The notes under the pieces are model-generated. The model had not been told where the DNA came from, made no database searches, and saw only the letters and a program-made list of their open reading frames with translations. The position numbers were made by a program, and so were the translations under genes. From Coniferiporia sulphurascens (lineage: Eukaryota > Basidiomycota > Agaricomycetes > Hymenochaetales > Hymenochaetaceae), in assembly GCA_002794785.1 (NCBI GenBank), contig NBBA01000002.1:62001-126000 (forward strand): a DNA stretch of 64,000 nucleotides. Direction: 5' to 3'. Below are positions 50,710-62,052 of this stretch, one piece after another (the stretch's first letter is position 1; the number at the start of each line of letters is the position of its first letter).

Positions 50710-53419
50710 GCACGCTGTAGAACTTCTGCATGATGGTTTCTTTTTTTACCCCTTCGATTCGTTCTTTCATTTTACTTGGCTATAAAATTCGATTTCTTTA
50801 CGCTCCTTCACGAAAACGTTTTTTTATTTTCTCTGGCAACTGTGTTCTCACATCTCTTCACTTCACTCTACCTTCCCCTACACTTTTATTATCTTTAAAA
50901 TTTATTCTTCCTTCGAGGACAATCTTCTTCTGTCGGGGGGGATGCGTAATCGGTTTCGGGCTATCTTTATTGGATAAGCACCCAAGTACATACTGTAGTG
51001 CTTTCTCATCCTGCTGTTGTGTGTATGTAATCTCCGTCTGTGTCTGTGTCTGTCGCGTAGCTGTATAAAACGCAATTCGAACACATCCACGATCCAATCA
51101 TCACGATTTTTTGGCGCCCACCGCACCGCGCCGCGACGCTCTGTTTCACAGCATCGCTTATCATTGATTAGCTTGGTCACTGGTCGGTCGCGTATAAGGC
51201 GCAATTTTAAACATATCCGAGTCCATGACTGAATCATCACGACCTTTCGGCATCTGCAGACCGCGCTGCAACGCTATGTTCTTACAAAGCATTATTGGAC
51301 AAACAACACTGGAGTTCCCGATCTACACGACCTACGGCCCCCAATTCCCGTCGTAAGTGACGATCAATCAATCAATCAATGATCACATCATACCCAAACA
51401 ATGATTAGACTGGTCGATCATATTTGCGCATTTGATCGTCGGTGGGGAGTAGAGCAAAATGTATATTTGTACTATGAGGCAATTACATACGAGTATACAT
51501 GTATTCCAATCGGATTGATTTCGTACACCGGGACTCGAATTTTAATTGGCCCTTTCTCGCCATCTATCGTAGAACTGACATTTGAGGTCTCTAAACTAAC
51601 TAGAAAAAGAAAAAAGAAAAAAGAAAAAAACATACATGTGCAACACGCCTGAATAACACCACAATCATGATCTGACCTGCACACCTCCGAGATCCGTTTA
51701 ATAACGTCTAAACTCCTCCTATCACACTAGATCTCAGCCAGGCCGATACCGATACACTAGACCATAGGCTTGATCGCTCGAGCATGGTGCAATAATGTGC
51801 ACACATGATGTCGGAACGTGCAACCTATGATTTGCTGTCCTAATTTTATCAGTAGCGATATCTAAATGGAAGAAGTGTCCCGTACACTGCAGCATGATCG
51901 TGATGATGGACGGGGGGCGGGGCGGGGCAGTATGATGCGGTGGAAATTGTTCCGCCCGATCCACTCCACTCGCCGTCGGAGCCGAGTACGTCCCCCGCCT
52001 AAGCACAGCTGCCAGCGCACACTGACCGCGTCTTCTGGCTTGCCCCACTGCATCCGTGTCCGTAGCCGTGCGGGGTCGCGACAAGCGCACGTCGGGGAAA
52101 AGAAGAAGAAAAAAGAAAAGTCAAGTGCTAATTTTTTTTTCGGAATGATATCATTCGGGTACCACTCGGGTACCCACTGGGACTTCTTCCTCTACTCTGT
52201 TTCCCTAGAGAAAGTTCGGGAATTAATCGCGGTTTAGCACCGGGATAAAGTTAAAAATCGTTCCAAAAAGATTATCGCGTAGCGCGTATGGGTCCTAGAA
52301 GTCTCGCATAATTGCTGTAGATTTCTAGGATGGATTGCGACCCTTCCACGGGCGCCTGTTTAACTTTGACTTTAGGCTGGGAATGTGGCATGTTGTGTCA
52401 CCCGCCCTGCTCAAATTTGAAGAGAGAAAAGTTACTTTCCGAGCCGAGCATGGAAGATGATTTTCCACGTGCATCCTCAACCAACTGCACGTGCGTGCCA
52501 TCTCGACTCAGTACCGAAACATCGGCCTATAATTGTTACGCTTACCAAAGTTACCTTATGGTTAAAGAGGATTTTTCTTACGTTTCTAAGAGAGGACTAA
52601 GCTGATAGGAACACTTCCAACGTGTGTACGTGTAGCCATTTAGGGGTAAGCTTTGGCGTTGAGTCACGCACGGGCGTCACACCTAGAACCGGTCATCTAA
52701 GCGACGACCGTGCAAGCCCACTCGACTTTTTCTCTCGACCGACCTCAATACACCCGCGATACACGACGACCAGCGCTCGCCACCAAATGACGCTGAGGTG
52801 ACTGTACGTGATCAAAGCGATAGGGCTACCAGTGGGCGCTGAACCTTCTCCCGGAGAAACCGGTGATTGCAAAATCTCGAGTAACCGTCCTCTGGGATGT
52901 TTTTACTGGCCGGGGGTCGCCAACGAACATGCAACATGTCGAGCACCGACCTCAACTGGTTGCCCTGTAGTCTCGTGTCCCTCGCCTCCTGCGAATCGGG
53001 ATCCCCACACTAAACAGCCGATAGATGTGCAGCTATCCCGGCCCTCCGTATCAGGCCGCTTGCGAGACCATACGAATAAGGTTTCCAGCGTTCACGCGTG
53101 CTTTCAACACGCCGGGACGAGTGGAGATGAACCCTTCTTTTTTCCCCCCTCCTCCCCTCATCTCTCTTTATGTCGATATTACCCAACCAACGCGCGTAAT
53201 CGAGAATGGACGATAAGTAGAAGCTGTGTGCTCCCCCATTGAGTTTCCGATCAGAAGGATCTTTTGGTAGGGACTCTGCTTACCGCTCCGGCCGGCCAGT
53301 TGCACGATCTCTTCGAGCGTCGACTGCAGGTCGCTGTCCGTTCACCGCTTCCACCGCGCGCGCTGCCCCTTTCCTATTTACTTAATCCGGCCGCCCGTTC
53401 TGACGCCCGGCACCGCGCC
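50710..53419. other. Long intergenic region
   Basis: 2.7 kb without a supported gene; ORFs at 51401, 51866, 52330 and 52808 have low-complexity or unnatural composition. Contains a pair of diverged direct repeats (listed separately) and a short (TCAA)n run near 51364. Confidence 0.45.
51062..51294. repeat. Two diverged about 105-bp direct repeats
   Basis: Unit 1 (51062-51166) and unit 2 (51190-51294) share order and spacing of blocks: TATAAaacGCAATT / TATAAggcGCAATT, ACAtATCC-like, AATCATCACGA, then CCGCGCtGCaACGCT, then ATCGCTTATCATTG/AGCATTATTGG. Likely an old tandem duplication of non-coding DNA. Confidence 0.6.
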
Positions 53420-53426
53420 TATAAGA
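53420..53426 (+). promoter_or_regulatory. TATA box of the prenyltransferase
   Basis: TATAAGA lies 39 bp upstream of the start codon at 53459, giving a very short 5' leader. Confidence 0.5.
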
Positions 53427-53458
53427 CACCGCCCAGAAGATACTGAACACCTCCTACC

Positions 53459-54912
53459 ATGGTCTCTCGCAGCTCGAAGAGAAGTGTACACACCGCCTCT
53501 GCGTCGCTCTCGGAGATGATTCGTCCTTACGCTGAGTTGACACGTATTCACAAGGTATGCCTTTTTCTTCATCTTTCACTTTCTCGTTTTCGGACAGAGA
53601 GCGGAGCTGACAATGAACGTGATTGCACTTCCGTTACAGCCCGCGGGCGGGTTGCTCTTCTTCTGGCCCATGGGTAAGTGTCATCTTTTGAATGTTGCTG
53701 CTTCCCTTCCTTTTCTCACCACCGGTGACTAGTCTGGGGTCTCGCCATGGTGGCGTACGCGAAGAAAGTTCCTTTCGACGAGCTCGCGATCCTTCTTCTC
53801 AAGACTGTGTTCGGAGCGTTTATCCTCCGAAGCTCAGCATGTACTGTTAATGATATTTTCGACCGAGACTTCGACGCTGCAGTCGGTGAGTGTACTTCTG
53901 TAAATGCCGTCCTTACAGGCTTGACTCATAGCCTACTTAGAACGCACAAAGAACAGGCCCGTAGCATGCGGGAAGGTGTCTGTCCTCTCTGCTACGGTGT
54001 TCCTCATGTTCCAATTCCTCCTCGGCGCTGTATTCTTTGCAACTTACAACGACCTCGTGTGCGTATATACCTCGGTTAACGTTCCCTCCGCTGACACTGT
54101 AACGATATATAGTTTCTGGACTTCCATGCTTGAGATGATCCCATTGTTCGTACCTTTCTTTATTGCAAATAACAAACCGATTGTGACCGTCTCTCAGATT
54201 AAGTATCTATCCCCTCATCAAGAGGTTCTCGTACTGGCCCCAGGCATGGCTGGGTATCGGTGTAAATATCGGATTTGCGTTGTCCTGGTTTCAGATCGAC
54301 CCTGCCTTCCCCAATATGCCCAATGTGATTGGGCTTATGACCGCCGGGATGTGGTGGTAAGTCCTTTCTCCTCGCCGGCTCGCTTGCTCGCCCGTTCCTC
54401 ATCACCATTCACACCAATCCGCAGCTGGACAATGATGTATGGTCAGAGAACTCTCCCAGCTACCACTCGGGCCGGCTTTGGAAAGCTGACTTTTTCGCAC
54501 GCAGATACCGTATACGGCTGCCAGGACAGGAAGGATGATATTAAGGTCGGTATCTGGTCGACCTCCCTGTACTTTGGCGACCATGTCTGGGCGGCCGCGG
54601 CCGTCTTTGATATTGGTTTCGTTCTGTTCCTGTACTACGCCGGCGTCGCGAACGGCCACGGCACACCATACTTCGTCGTCTGCGTCCTCGGCACGACCAT
54701 GCAACTCATCTACCAGCTCGTCATTCTCGACGTCAACTCCACTCAGAGCTGCTGGGGTAAGTGTGGCTCGCGCTGTGTCCAACTTCCGTATTTCTTAAAA
54801 CCGTGTTTTGCCCTCAGAGAACTTCAAGAACAACGCGTTCTACCTAGGGCCGCTTATTTTTGCCGGAATTATGGCTGACTATACTCGTGTTATGGCTTAC
54901 GTTACTGTTTAA
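53459..54912 (+). CDS. UbiA-family aromatic prenyltransferase
   Basis: Membrane prenyltransferase of 318 aa. Exons are 53459-53554, 53640-53673, 53733-53885, 53941-54058, 54113-54145, 54198-54356, 54425-54441 (17 bp), 54505-54756 and 54818-54912. RIHKPAGGLLFFWPMVWG starts helix 1. NDIFDRDFD (Asn 83 to Asp 91) is the first prenyl-diphosphate/Mg site, followed by ERTKNRPVACG. YDTVYGCQDRKDD (from residue 203) is the second Asp-rich site. YPLIKRFSYWPQAWLG is the inter-helix loop typical of the 4-hydroxybenzoate transferase branch. No convincing mitochondrial presequence. The housekeeping COQ2 is an alternative, but the short N-terminus and the tailoring neighbours favour a secondary-metabolism enzyme attaching an isoprenoid to a phenolic acid. 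Confidence 0.9.
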
Positions 54913-56476
54913 CTAGCAGCTTGGCCTGCAAATCTCCGCGGGTTGTGTAGTCCAATAATAAACTCCGAATTGCCAAAACTTATCTTTAGTGAACCTCTTC
55001 GCCAGGGCCATCAAGGCGACCAAAACTAACTCGTCATCCGTGTGTGCAAGCGAGCCTTCCTCGTCTTCCCCGGGTGAACGGGATATATCATGCACTAAAG
55101 TTCCTTAGAAGCTGTTGGGCCAGCAGGACACGACTCAACCAAGGTCTAAGGTGCACGGTACGGTACACCGCGTGATTGATCTTTAGTAGTTACCATATGA
55201 GGTCGATTTCTGCAGATGCGATCAGTGTTCGGACTAGCGCGAAGATCAATGCATTGTTCGTTGCGTGTGCATGTGAGACAGGGAGGTCTGTACTTGGGTG
55301 CCTTAGGACACTGACCGGAGTGCGGCGCGCCGTATGCTGTACAGCTACCGTGAAGGTTGCGGCGCTTCGTCGTGTCTGTCGCCCCCCGTGCCTCGAACGC
55401 TTACGTAATGCGTCTAAGGAAGAGGTAAGCTAACCGCTGTACTTCTTTCAATCTAATTTCTCCAGGCTTGGACAGGAGCGCTCTAAGGCACTCTTCCAAT
55501 AAGAGCTTCGATTTCAGGTCGAGAAGTTTCACCATCCATATCAATTTGCTTCTTCGTCAACTGCATCAGATGGCCATTTAGCCTCAGGCTCTCTATCCGA
55601 GTCTAGTGATTGTTCGACTTTGTGTAATGGGCGGACCGACACGTGCTAAAACTCACTGGGTTCTTTACTTCTCTCACTAATTGCTTGATGGCTCAACCGG
55701 AAAACTAGTACGTCAAAGCGTGATATACTGGCGATTGTATCCGGGATCAGACATTTAGGGCTTAATTGGTGTACATGGCCGTTTGATTCGGAGCCCCATG
55801 ATGATGAGAGGAGCCTGAGCCAAAAGCGAGCGCGCTGTTCACGCGCAGAAACCGGGGATTGCAGATTAGTTTTCGTTCCATCACTTCTAGCAATATGTTA
55901 TCGTCTTTGAATGACGAGTAATCTGTATGACCAGCTCTTTTGACTATTTCGCGCCGGCGTTCTCTTCGATATCCGCGACTTTGAGAGAATTGAATGGAAG
56001 AAGTTATGCGCGTAGCGGCATCTGGCGAGGCGTCTCGGAGTGTATTGCAATTTGTACGACGATGATACCTAGACATGTTCTATGGTGCCTATGTTGTAAT
56101 AACTGCGGCAATTTGAATTGCTCGACTTGTTTTTCGTGTTTTGAAGTTATACAAATCAAAAGTAGGGTACCTTCCGGGCGGATTATTCATCAAATTCCGG
56201 AGCCGAGAGAGCGGGAAGTTTCTACCACAGCTCGCGTTTAGTCATGTGCGCAATTGTGAAACGCCTGCTGTTAGATACGAGCAACGTGTACGTCTGGGCG
56301 ACAATGTGTGGCTCTCCTTATGGCTCGTGTTTAACCATCATATCTAATGTGGAGTTCATTTCACTGAGTTATATGGCCGTGCCATTAATTGAGACCTTAA
56401 TAGTAAATACATTATGACACATAATCTGCAGAGTTTTCTCAGTGATTTACTGGATTTCCGTATGCAGATCTTTAAG
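54913..56476. other. Intergenic between prenyltransferase and monooxygenase C
   Basis: Convergent 3' ends. Contains chance ORFs at 55176-55433 and 55762-56347 with no recognised motif. No repeat found. Confidence 0.45.
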
Positions 56477-58184
56477 CTATTCATTCTTTGTCCCACGACC
56501 GGCAAGCCAAGCACTCGCAACAGCGACAGCATCGTAATCAAACGTCGCACTATTATCTTCCTGTACGGAGATCGGATTCGCCGTTGCGAGCTGCAGATCG
56601 CGCGCCTTTTGGGCCTCGCCATCCGGCATATGGAAGACCTGGCGGTTCACGCGAGACGCGTTCTGCGCCTGTGCGCAGCGCGGCACGCGCAGCTTCTGGT
56701 ATGCCTCACCCAGCTCGCTGATTTCCGAAAGGGATGATATCTGTGAGAAGAGGACGCCAAGGGTCGCGGCGTCTTCCATCTGTGTGGTTTATTCTTAGAA
56801 TGAAACAGATTGGGGGGTCAAAGAGCGTGGCGCACGTACCGCCATGGCTGCACCCTGAGCGCGATATGGCTAGAAGGTCATCAGGTTAGGATGTAGAATA
56901 GACGCGTGGATGGGGAAGTAACTGGCGGTAGCGTAGATAGAGATTTCGCGTACCAGCATTGGGTGACAAGCATCGCCAAGCAAGAAGACACGCCCGGACG
57001 GGTGCACCCAATTGTCGAAGGGAAGGCGGTCGACCAGCTTCCGTTTGTTCGCGACCTGGACGAGGTCCAGCAACTTAGTGACCCTACGAAAAGGAAACAG
57101 TCAACTTTCGGGCTTTCGTCTTTTCCGGTAGTTTCGTACCTTGTCTCCCACCCCTCGAAGCCCTCCCGCATCACGTCTGGACTCGTCTCCACTATCCAGG
57201 ACTCCGTCGACTTCAGGGACTCTTCGTCCGCACGGGCGAGCGCAATATGGTACTCCCTTTTCCCGTTCTGTTCGCCCCGTGCAATTAGTACTATATAAGA
57301 TTCGCGTTCCTAGCGGCCGCAGACATACTATGCAGTAGGCAACGATATGTCTACCGGGTCCCAGCCACACTGTTACTTCGTGATTGGAGACAAGAGGAGC
57401 TAAGTCGGGATCTGCGGACATGAGTTCGGTAGGAATTAGTGACCTGAGTATTGTCCACAGTCAGACGGTTTGTTCCATTGGAAGCGTGGAACTACATACC
57501 GGAAGGCTGCATCTCCTGTATTCAAGGGTCGGTCATTTCTCCCAGTGACCACTTCGCGGACAAGTGAGCGAATGCCGTCCGCTCCGATGATGATATCTCC
57601 TTCAATCTTCTCTCCGTCGGAGAGAGTTACGGAGGGCTTTAGATCGACGCCGTCCCCAGGGTCGATGGAGGCGACATGGCTGTTGAATCGGATTTTCGTA
57701 TCTTTGTACTGCTGGGCCAGACCAATAAGGCCACGAGCGAGATGACCTCTCTGCAAAGGCGAATAAGCTACTGGACCATACGCGAACAGAAGAAGCTCAC
57801 ATGAATATTGTAATACGGTGCGCCATGGTTCTTCTCAATCTCCTCTATGCTATGCCGCGCGAGCACTTTGCCATCGTCGTCTTGTCAGGGCGGAAGATAA
57901 GGAGCGGAGATCAGGGTCAGTCAGACTGGACGTAAGGAACGAGATCACCGACATCGACGGTACACTAAGGCGTTTGGATACACGCCGAAGTCTCGTAGTA
58001 GGTCGCCCAGACCGAGGTTTATGAGTATCCGCGCAGAGTTCGGTGGTACGTTAATTCCAGCGCCCGTGTCTTGTGTTTCGTCCATAGCTTCAAGAACGGT
58101 TACGGAGTGCCCGACCCGGGACAGCTGCACGGCGGCCGAGAGCCCGCCGATGCCTCCACCGACGACGATAAAGTGTAGACGCAT
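56477..58184 (-). CDS. FAD-dependent monooxygenase C (salicylate hydroxylase-like)
   Basis: Class A flavoprotein monooxygenase, 422 aa, distinct from A and B. Exons in transcription order: 57953-58184, 57801-57880, 57500-57750, 57329-57443, 57140-57267, 56954-57083, 56840-56869 (30 bp) and 56477-56779; sum 1,269 bp. FAD loop FIVVGGGIGGLSAA, DG motif IGADGIRSLVRE, GD motif VFLLGDACHPMLPYRAQGAA (completed by the 30-bp exon). Closest in layout to salicylate 1-monooxygenases, which convert an ortho-hydroxybenzoate to a catechol with loss of CO2. Beside the prenyltransferase this suggests oxidative decarboxylation of a prenylated hydroxybenzoate (inference). The first donor (GTCGGT) is non-consensus. 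Confidence 0.9.
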
Positions 58185-59095
58185 ACTGGGCGGGTGGGAC
58201 TGGTAGGGATGGCTGGAAAGATGTAATTGAGAGCTACCTGGCTAGTCGGTGGGGTACTCACTGCTTCTGCGGCGACTCTTCCCGGCCCACGTGGGTGCTA
58301 TTGCCGGGGCTGTAAGCATGTTAACGCATACAGCCCTGGCGCTGCATGCATCTATGATTCTATGGGCATCATCAACTGATAATCAATTCGCCGCTCACTT
58401 TCGCGAAAAGATACGACTTACAGATTGTTCGGTTGTCACAGAGTCCCAAGACGCAGAGCATGCGTGGAGCAAAAGTTCGAGATAAGTCCTATGATCTTTT
58501 AGCGACCGTGCAGTCTACCGTCTACGTAGTGGTCTAGTTGAACCCGTGAATATCGGCGACAGTAGTCCAAACCTGGAATTTGTCGATAAGATCACGGAGT
58601 TCACGGCTGAAAGTACATGCCCATGTGAGTAAAATTGAAGAAATGATCGGACTGAGTTGCCAACGGAACCCGTGGAAAACCACGCGGTGAGATGTGATCG
58701 CAATTTAGAAGTCCGATAGAGATCGGCGCAGACGCCGATCTGGACAAGCCTCAGATCGGCTCGGGCCCGGGAACGTATCCAATGTGGATTCCCGCCGGTT
58801 GGTCTCAGCAGACTATGTCTTACATCCCAAGTGTATCCAGAGCACACTACAGCGCTCCCTGCACTTCCATTATTTTCCTGCTATCCATCATAATTGTTCG
58901 TGCCTTTCCGCACTTTCCGGATCAACAGGCGAGGATTTCGAGCGCCGTGTATTCTCAAGTTGCATCTCAGCGGGTACCTTGCGCGAAGGCGTGTGTATAA
59001 TATACCCCCGATAATGTACAGGGATAATAGTATGATACATCGTGGTAAATACATCCACAAGTAAAGTCCATTTGTAGGTGGCGGAATGCCGACGT
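58185..59095. other. Intergenic, nothing recognised
   Basis: Upstream of monooxygenase C and downstream of O-methyltransferase 3. Short frames only. Confidence 0.45.
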
Positions 59096-61175
59096 TTACG
59101 CAAGCTTGAACTCGACAATGGATGTATTGACTGATCGGTGAATGCGATCGAAGGAAAGTCCAGCACGCGTCCTAGAGAAAAGTAGGCATACCATTTCAGA
59201 ATCACAGCCGCCCGAAAAAATAAAACACGTACGCAAGGGTGACCATTTCCTTCAGGGACCGCTCCCTTGCGTCCATGAGAATCATCATGTTCAGGTCTCC
59301 GGCGTACTCTTGGAATCTGCTCGAGCCGAAATTCGGGAGCAAAGGCTCAGGCGCCACGTTATCATTCAGACTCGCATCATCTGTGTCTAAGACGGGATGG
59401 TCAAGGACAATATCGTCTGTGTCACAACGGAACGCAGTGAGTAATCTTCATAGAAGCAGAAACCGAATTGCATACGAATAAGAAGTCTGCTCTCCGTCTT
59501 TTTCTGCATTGCTTTTGCTACATTCCCCACTATTTTCACGAACAGTTCATTTGACCAGTTATGCCTGAAAGCGGAAGCGAAATTGGGTTACAGTAAGAGG
59601 ATTATCCTTTCGTCGAGGTATATTTACTCACAAGCAGAAGCGCATCTTTAACGTAAGTCAGAATATTTCTCATGTAGATCTGCGAAAAGAACATACATAA
59701 TAATAGTCGCAGCCTTCCACGGGGGTATCATCAAAGAAGTTGATCGGGACGAAATTAACGCGCGACTCCTGCAACGCTTTGGGATAGTTCTTGCCCCAAA
59801 ACTACATATAACCAGTCGCAAACAAGTGCGTCAGGAAATTATTAATCCTCTTTAGATGTCTTTGCTCTTACCTCTCTGGCTAAGTCGAGAGTGGGCGGTA
59901 AATCTTGGACGATGGCCCGGATGGGCTCGTCGTCGAACGCACGCAGAAGATCGAGCGTTACGTGCCCGTTTCCTGCTCCTATATCACAGACAGTGATCTG
60001 TTTCTGCGACTCCAATTTCTCGGACCAAGGATAGACTTTCCGTGGGTATAAGTCAATGTCTTAAATGAAACAGAGCAAGACTCCATACTCTTATGTAATC
60101 CTTCTTCTCCCCCGACATCCAGCCACCCAGCAATGCCTCGAGCCCAAACCTAAGAAGACGTGCGCGGTACGAGTCAGCGCGCCATGAAAAACTAAGTCTT
60201 ATGGAAAACATACGTCTCTTCTTTGATGAAGATCGGGCTACAAGATAATAATCAATAATCACATGCCAAGCGGGCCACTACGACTCACAGCTGTAAAGTA
60301 TTTCATGATAGTCGTTCCGTAAACACGTTCGAAGGGGACAGATGAAGATGGGTCTTTTAAAGAATCATTGAAATACGACGCCGCTTTCATTTGCTCGTTC
60401 GTCCTTTGGGTATCCGTCAGTTCGCAGAGCGCAGAGTAAAGGCGCTTAAACTGACGTACACTATGTCCACAACCGCATGACAAGGTTTGCTCGAGAGCAA
60501 CTCCAGGCTTATCCTGTTATTTGCGAACGTATCTGGCTTTACTGAGAACCACTGACATGAGCACCATGCAATATAAATTTTGATTAATCCGTACCTTCGC
60601 AGAAGGTGTGGGCAGTCGCCAGAAGCCTCATCGTACGAGAAAGCTTGTCGGAATTCAATCCGGTCAAAGTGGACAACTCAGATACATGCAAGCCCTCAGG
60701 CTTATCGACAAGAAGGTCCGCGATTTTCGCGTCTGTGACCACCTGTAGGCAAGCGGACTCCTCGTACTGATTTGAGAGATTAGTCAGTATATGCTTGGAT
60801 AAGACTTTCTGTACATGACTTTAAGCTCACCGCCGTCGCTTTCTACAAGGGACCAGATATACTCCGAAGTCAGACTCGATGACGATACGAGCGAGAACAG
60901 AAACGATTGGAGCGCACATTAAGAAGGACGTGTCCAGGATTCAAGATAGTCGCACAAAGCTGAGCGCATGCCGCCTCAACGATCTTCGCCGCCCGGGAGA
61001 CCCTCGCACTCGCGTCGTCGCTGAGCTTCCTGTGCGAATGCGCCGCAGGGATCGGGTCCAAAGTTGGGATGGGAAGGTACGCCTCTTCGTACTCCGCAGT
61101 TATGTTAGCGACAGACTCGCTTATGAGTGAAATCAGCGTGTCGAGCTGCGTCGTCGAGTCGTCCTTGGATGCCAT
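59096..61175 (-). CDS. O-methyltransferase 3 (divergent, 13 exons)
   Basis: SAM-dependent O-methyltransferase, 447 aa. Exons in transcription order: 60930-61175, 60831-60842 (12 bp), 60595-60766, 60460-60541, 60289-60403, 60214-60237 (24 bp), 60089-60149, 59872-60035, 59697-59801, 59632-59645 (14 bp), 59476-59564, 59233-59416 and 59096-59171 (1,344 bp). N-terminal regulatory half (YEESACLQVVTDAKIADLL, LSRTMRLLATAHTF). SAM motif TVCDIGAGNGHVTLDLL. The catalytic His is at YYMRFCLHNWSN, built across the 14-bp exon. C-terminus RIHRSVNTSIVEFKLA. It differs from O-methyltransferases 1 and 2 in intron positions and sequence, so it is a separate subfamily of fungal phenol methyltransferases. Micro-exon assignments rest on frame and family fit. 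Confidence 0.85.
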
Positions 61176-62052
61176 TTCTCGGTCGGTCAGTTAGTCGTGG
61201 GCACGGGAGTACTGGAAGTGTGAGCGAGGGAATGGTCAAAGTAAGCCTTGTTTATTAATCGTGCTTATATCCGATAGACGAAAGTTCCTGCGAGAATCCG
61301 AGGCCTGAGATCACGTACCGAAAGCAGCTGGCGGAGTCTGCTGCTTTGGATCGAGATCTGGCATCATTTCCATGATTTGATTTGATTTGCTAATAATGGT
61401 GAGGACGCAGTTTAGCGATTAAGCGACACACGCGAACGCAGTGCTCCCGGTCGCGAAGCTGGCGGATATCCATCTGGCCGGGATACATCCTTCTATTTTA
61501 ACGAGTCTTGCTGTCGTTCGGTAGAACCAGAGGAACTCGGTTTAGTGCAATCTCTTTGCGCATGATGGACTTATCGGGAAGACAAAGGTTGGGAACTCGG
61601 CGCTCAGCGTGGAATCCAATAGAAACATTTAATTATGTAAGCGCCGCCCAATACCGAACTCCGGGTCAGGCCGCGCTCCTGCAACTACGACTATTTTTAT
61701 AGTTCTCGCCAAAATACATCGCGACTTATCAAAGTGTCGTGAAGTGTACGTTTGTTGGTTCCAGAGGCGCTGAGACGGAAAAGTGGAGAATTATCCGCCG
61801 TGCTGTCTTTCCGAATGTAAAAAATCCTTTTAACGAGCGCCCATACTCAAGTTCTGGCGTCAATTGTGTCGTGCATGCATCGGGCTTACGTTCAACGTCA
61901 GAATTGGAAAGCGACTTGTAGCTCCATCATGGCGATAGTACGGCAATAGGTCAAGCTCAATAAACTATATTCAGAAATAAGCGGCCATCTTTGGTACAAG
62001 GTTACGTGCGACAGCCTATCGCTTTCATAATTGCCTTTAGATACAGTTGCTT
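61176..62052. other. Intergenic, nothing recognised
   Basis: Between O-methyltransferases 3 and 2 on the same strand. AT-rich with short chance frames. Confidence 0.45.

Noticed and set aside
52808..53242. 144-codon ORF upstream of the prenyltransferase
   Set aside because: Unnatural composition, no motif, no splice partner; treated as chance.
53459..54912. COQ2, the mitochondrial ubiquinone prenyltransferase
   Set aside because: Not excluded, but no convincing mitochondrial presequence is seen, and the gene lies among aromatic tailoring enzymes; kept as an alternative.
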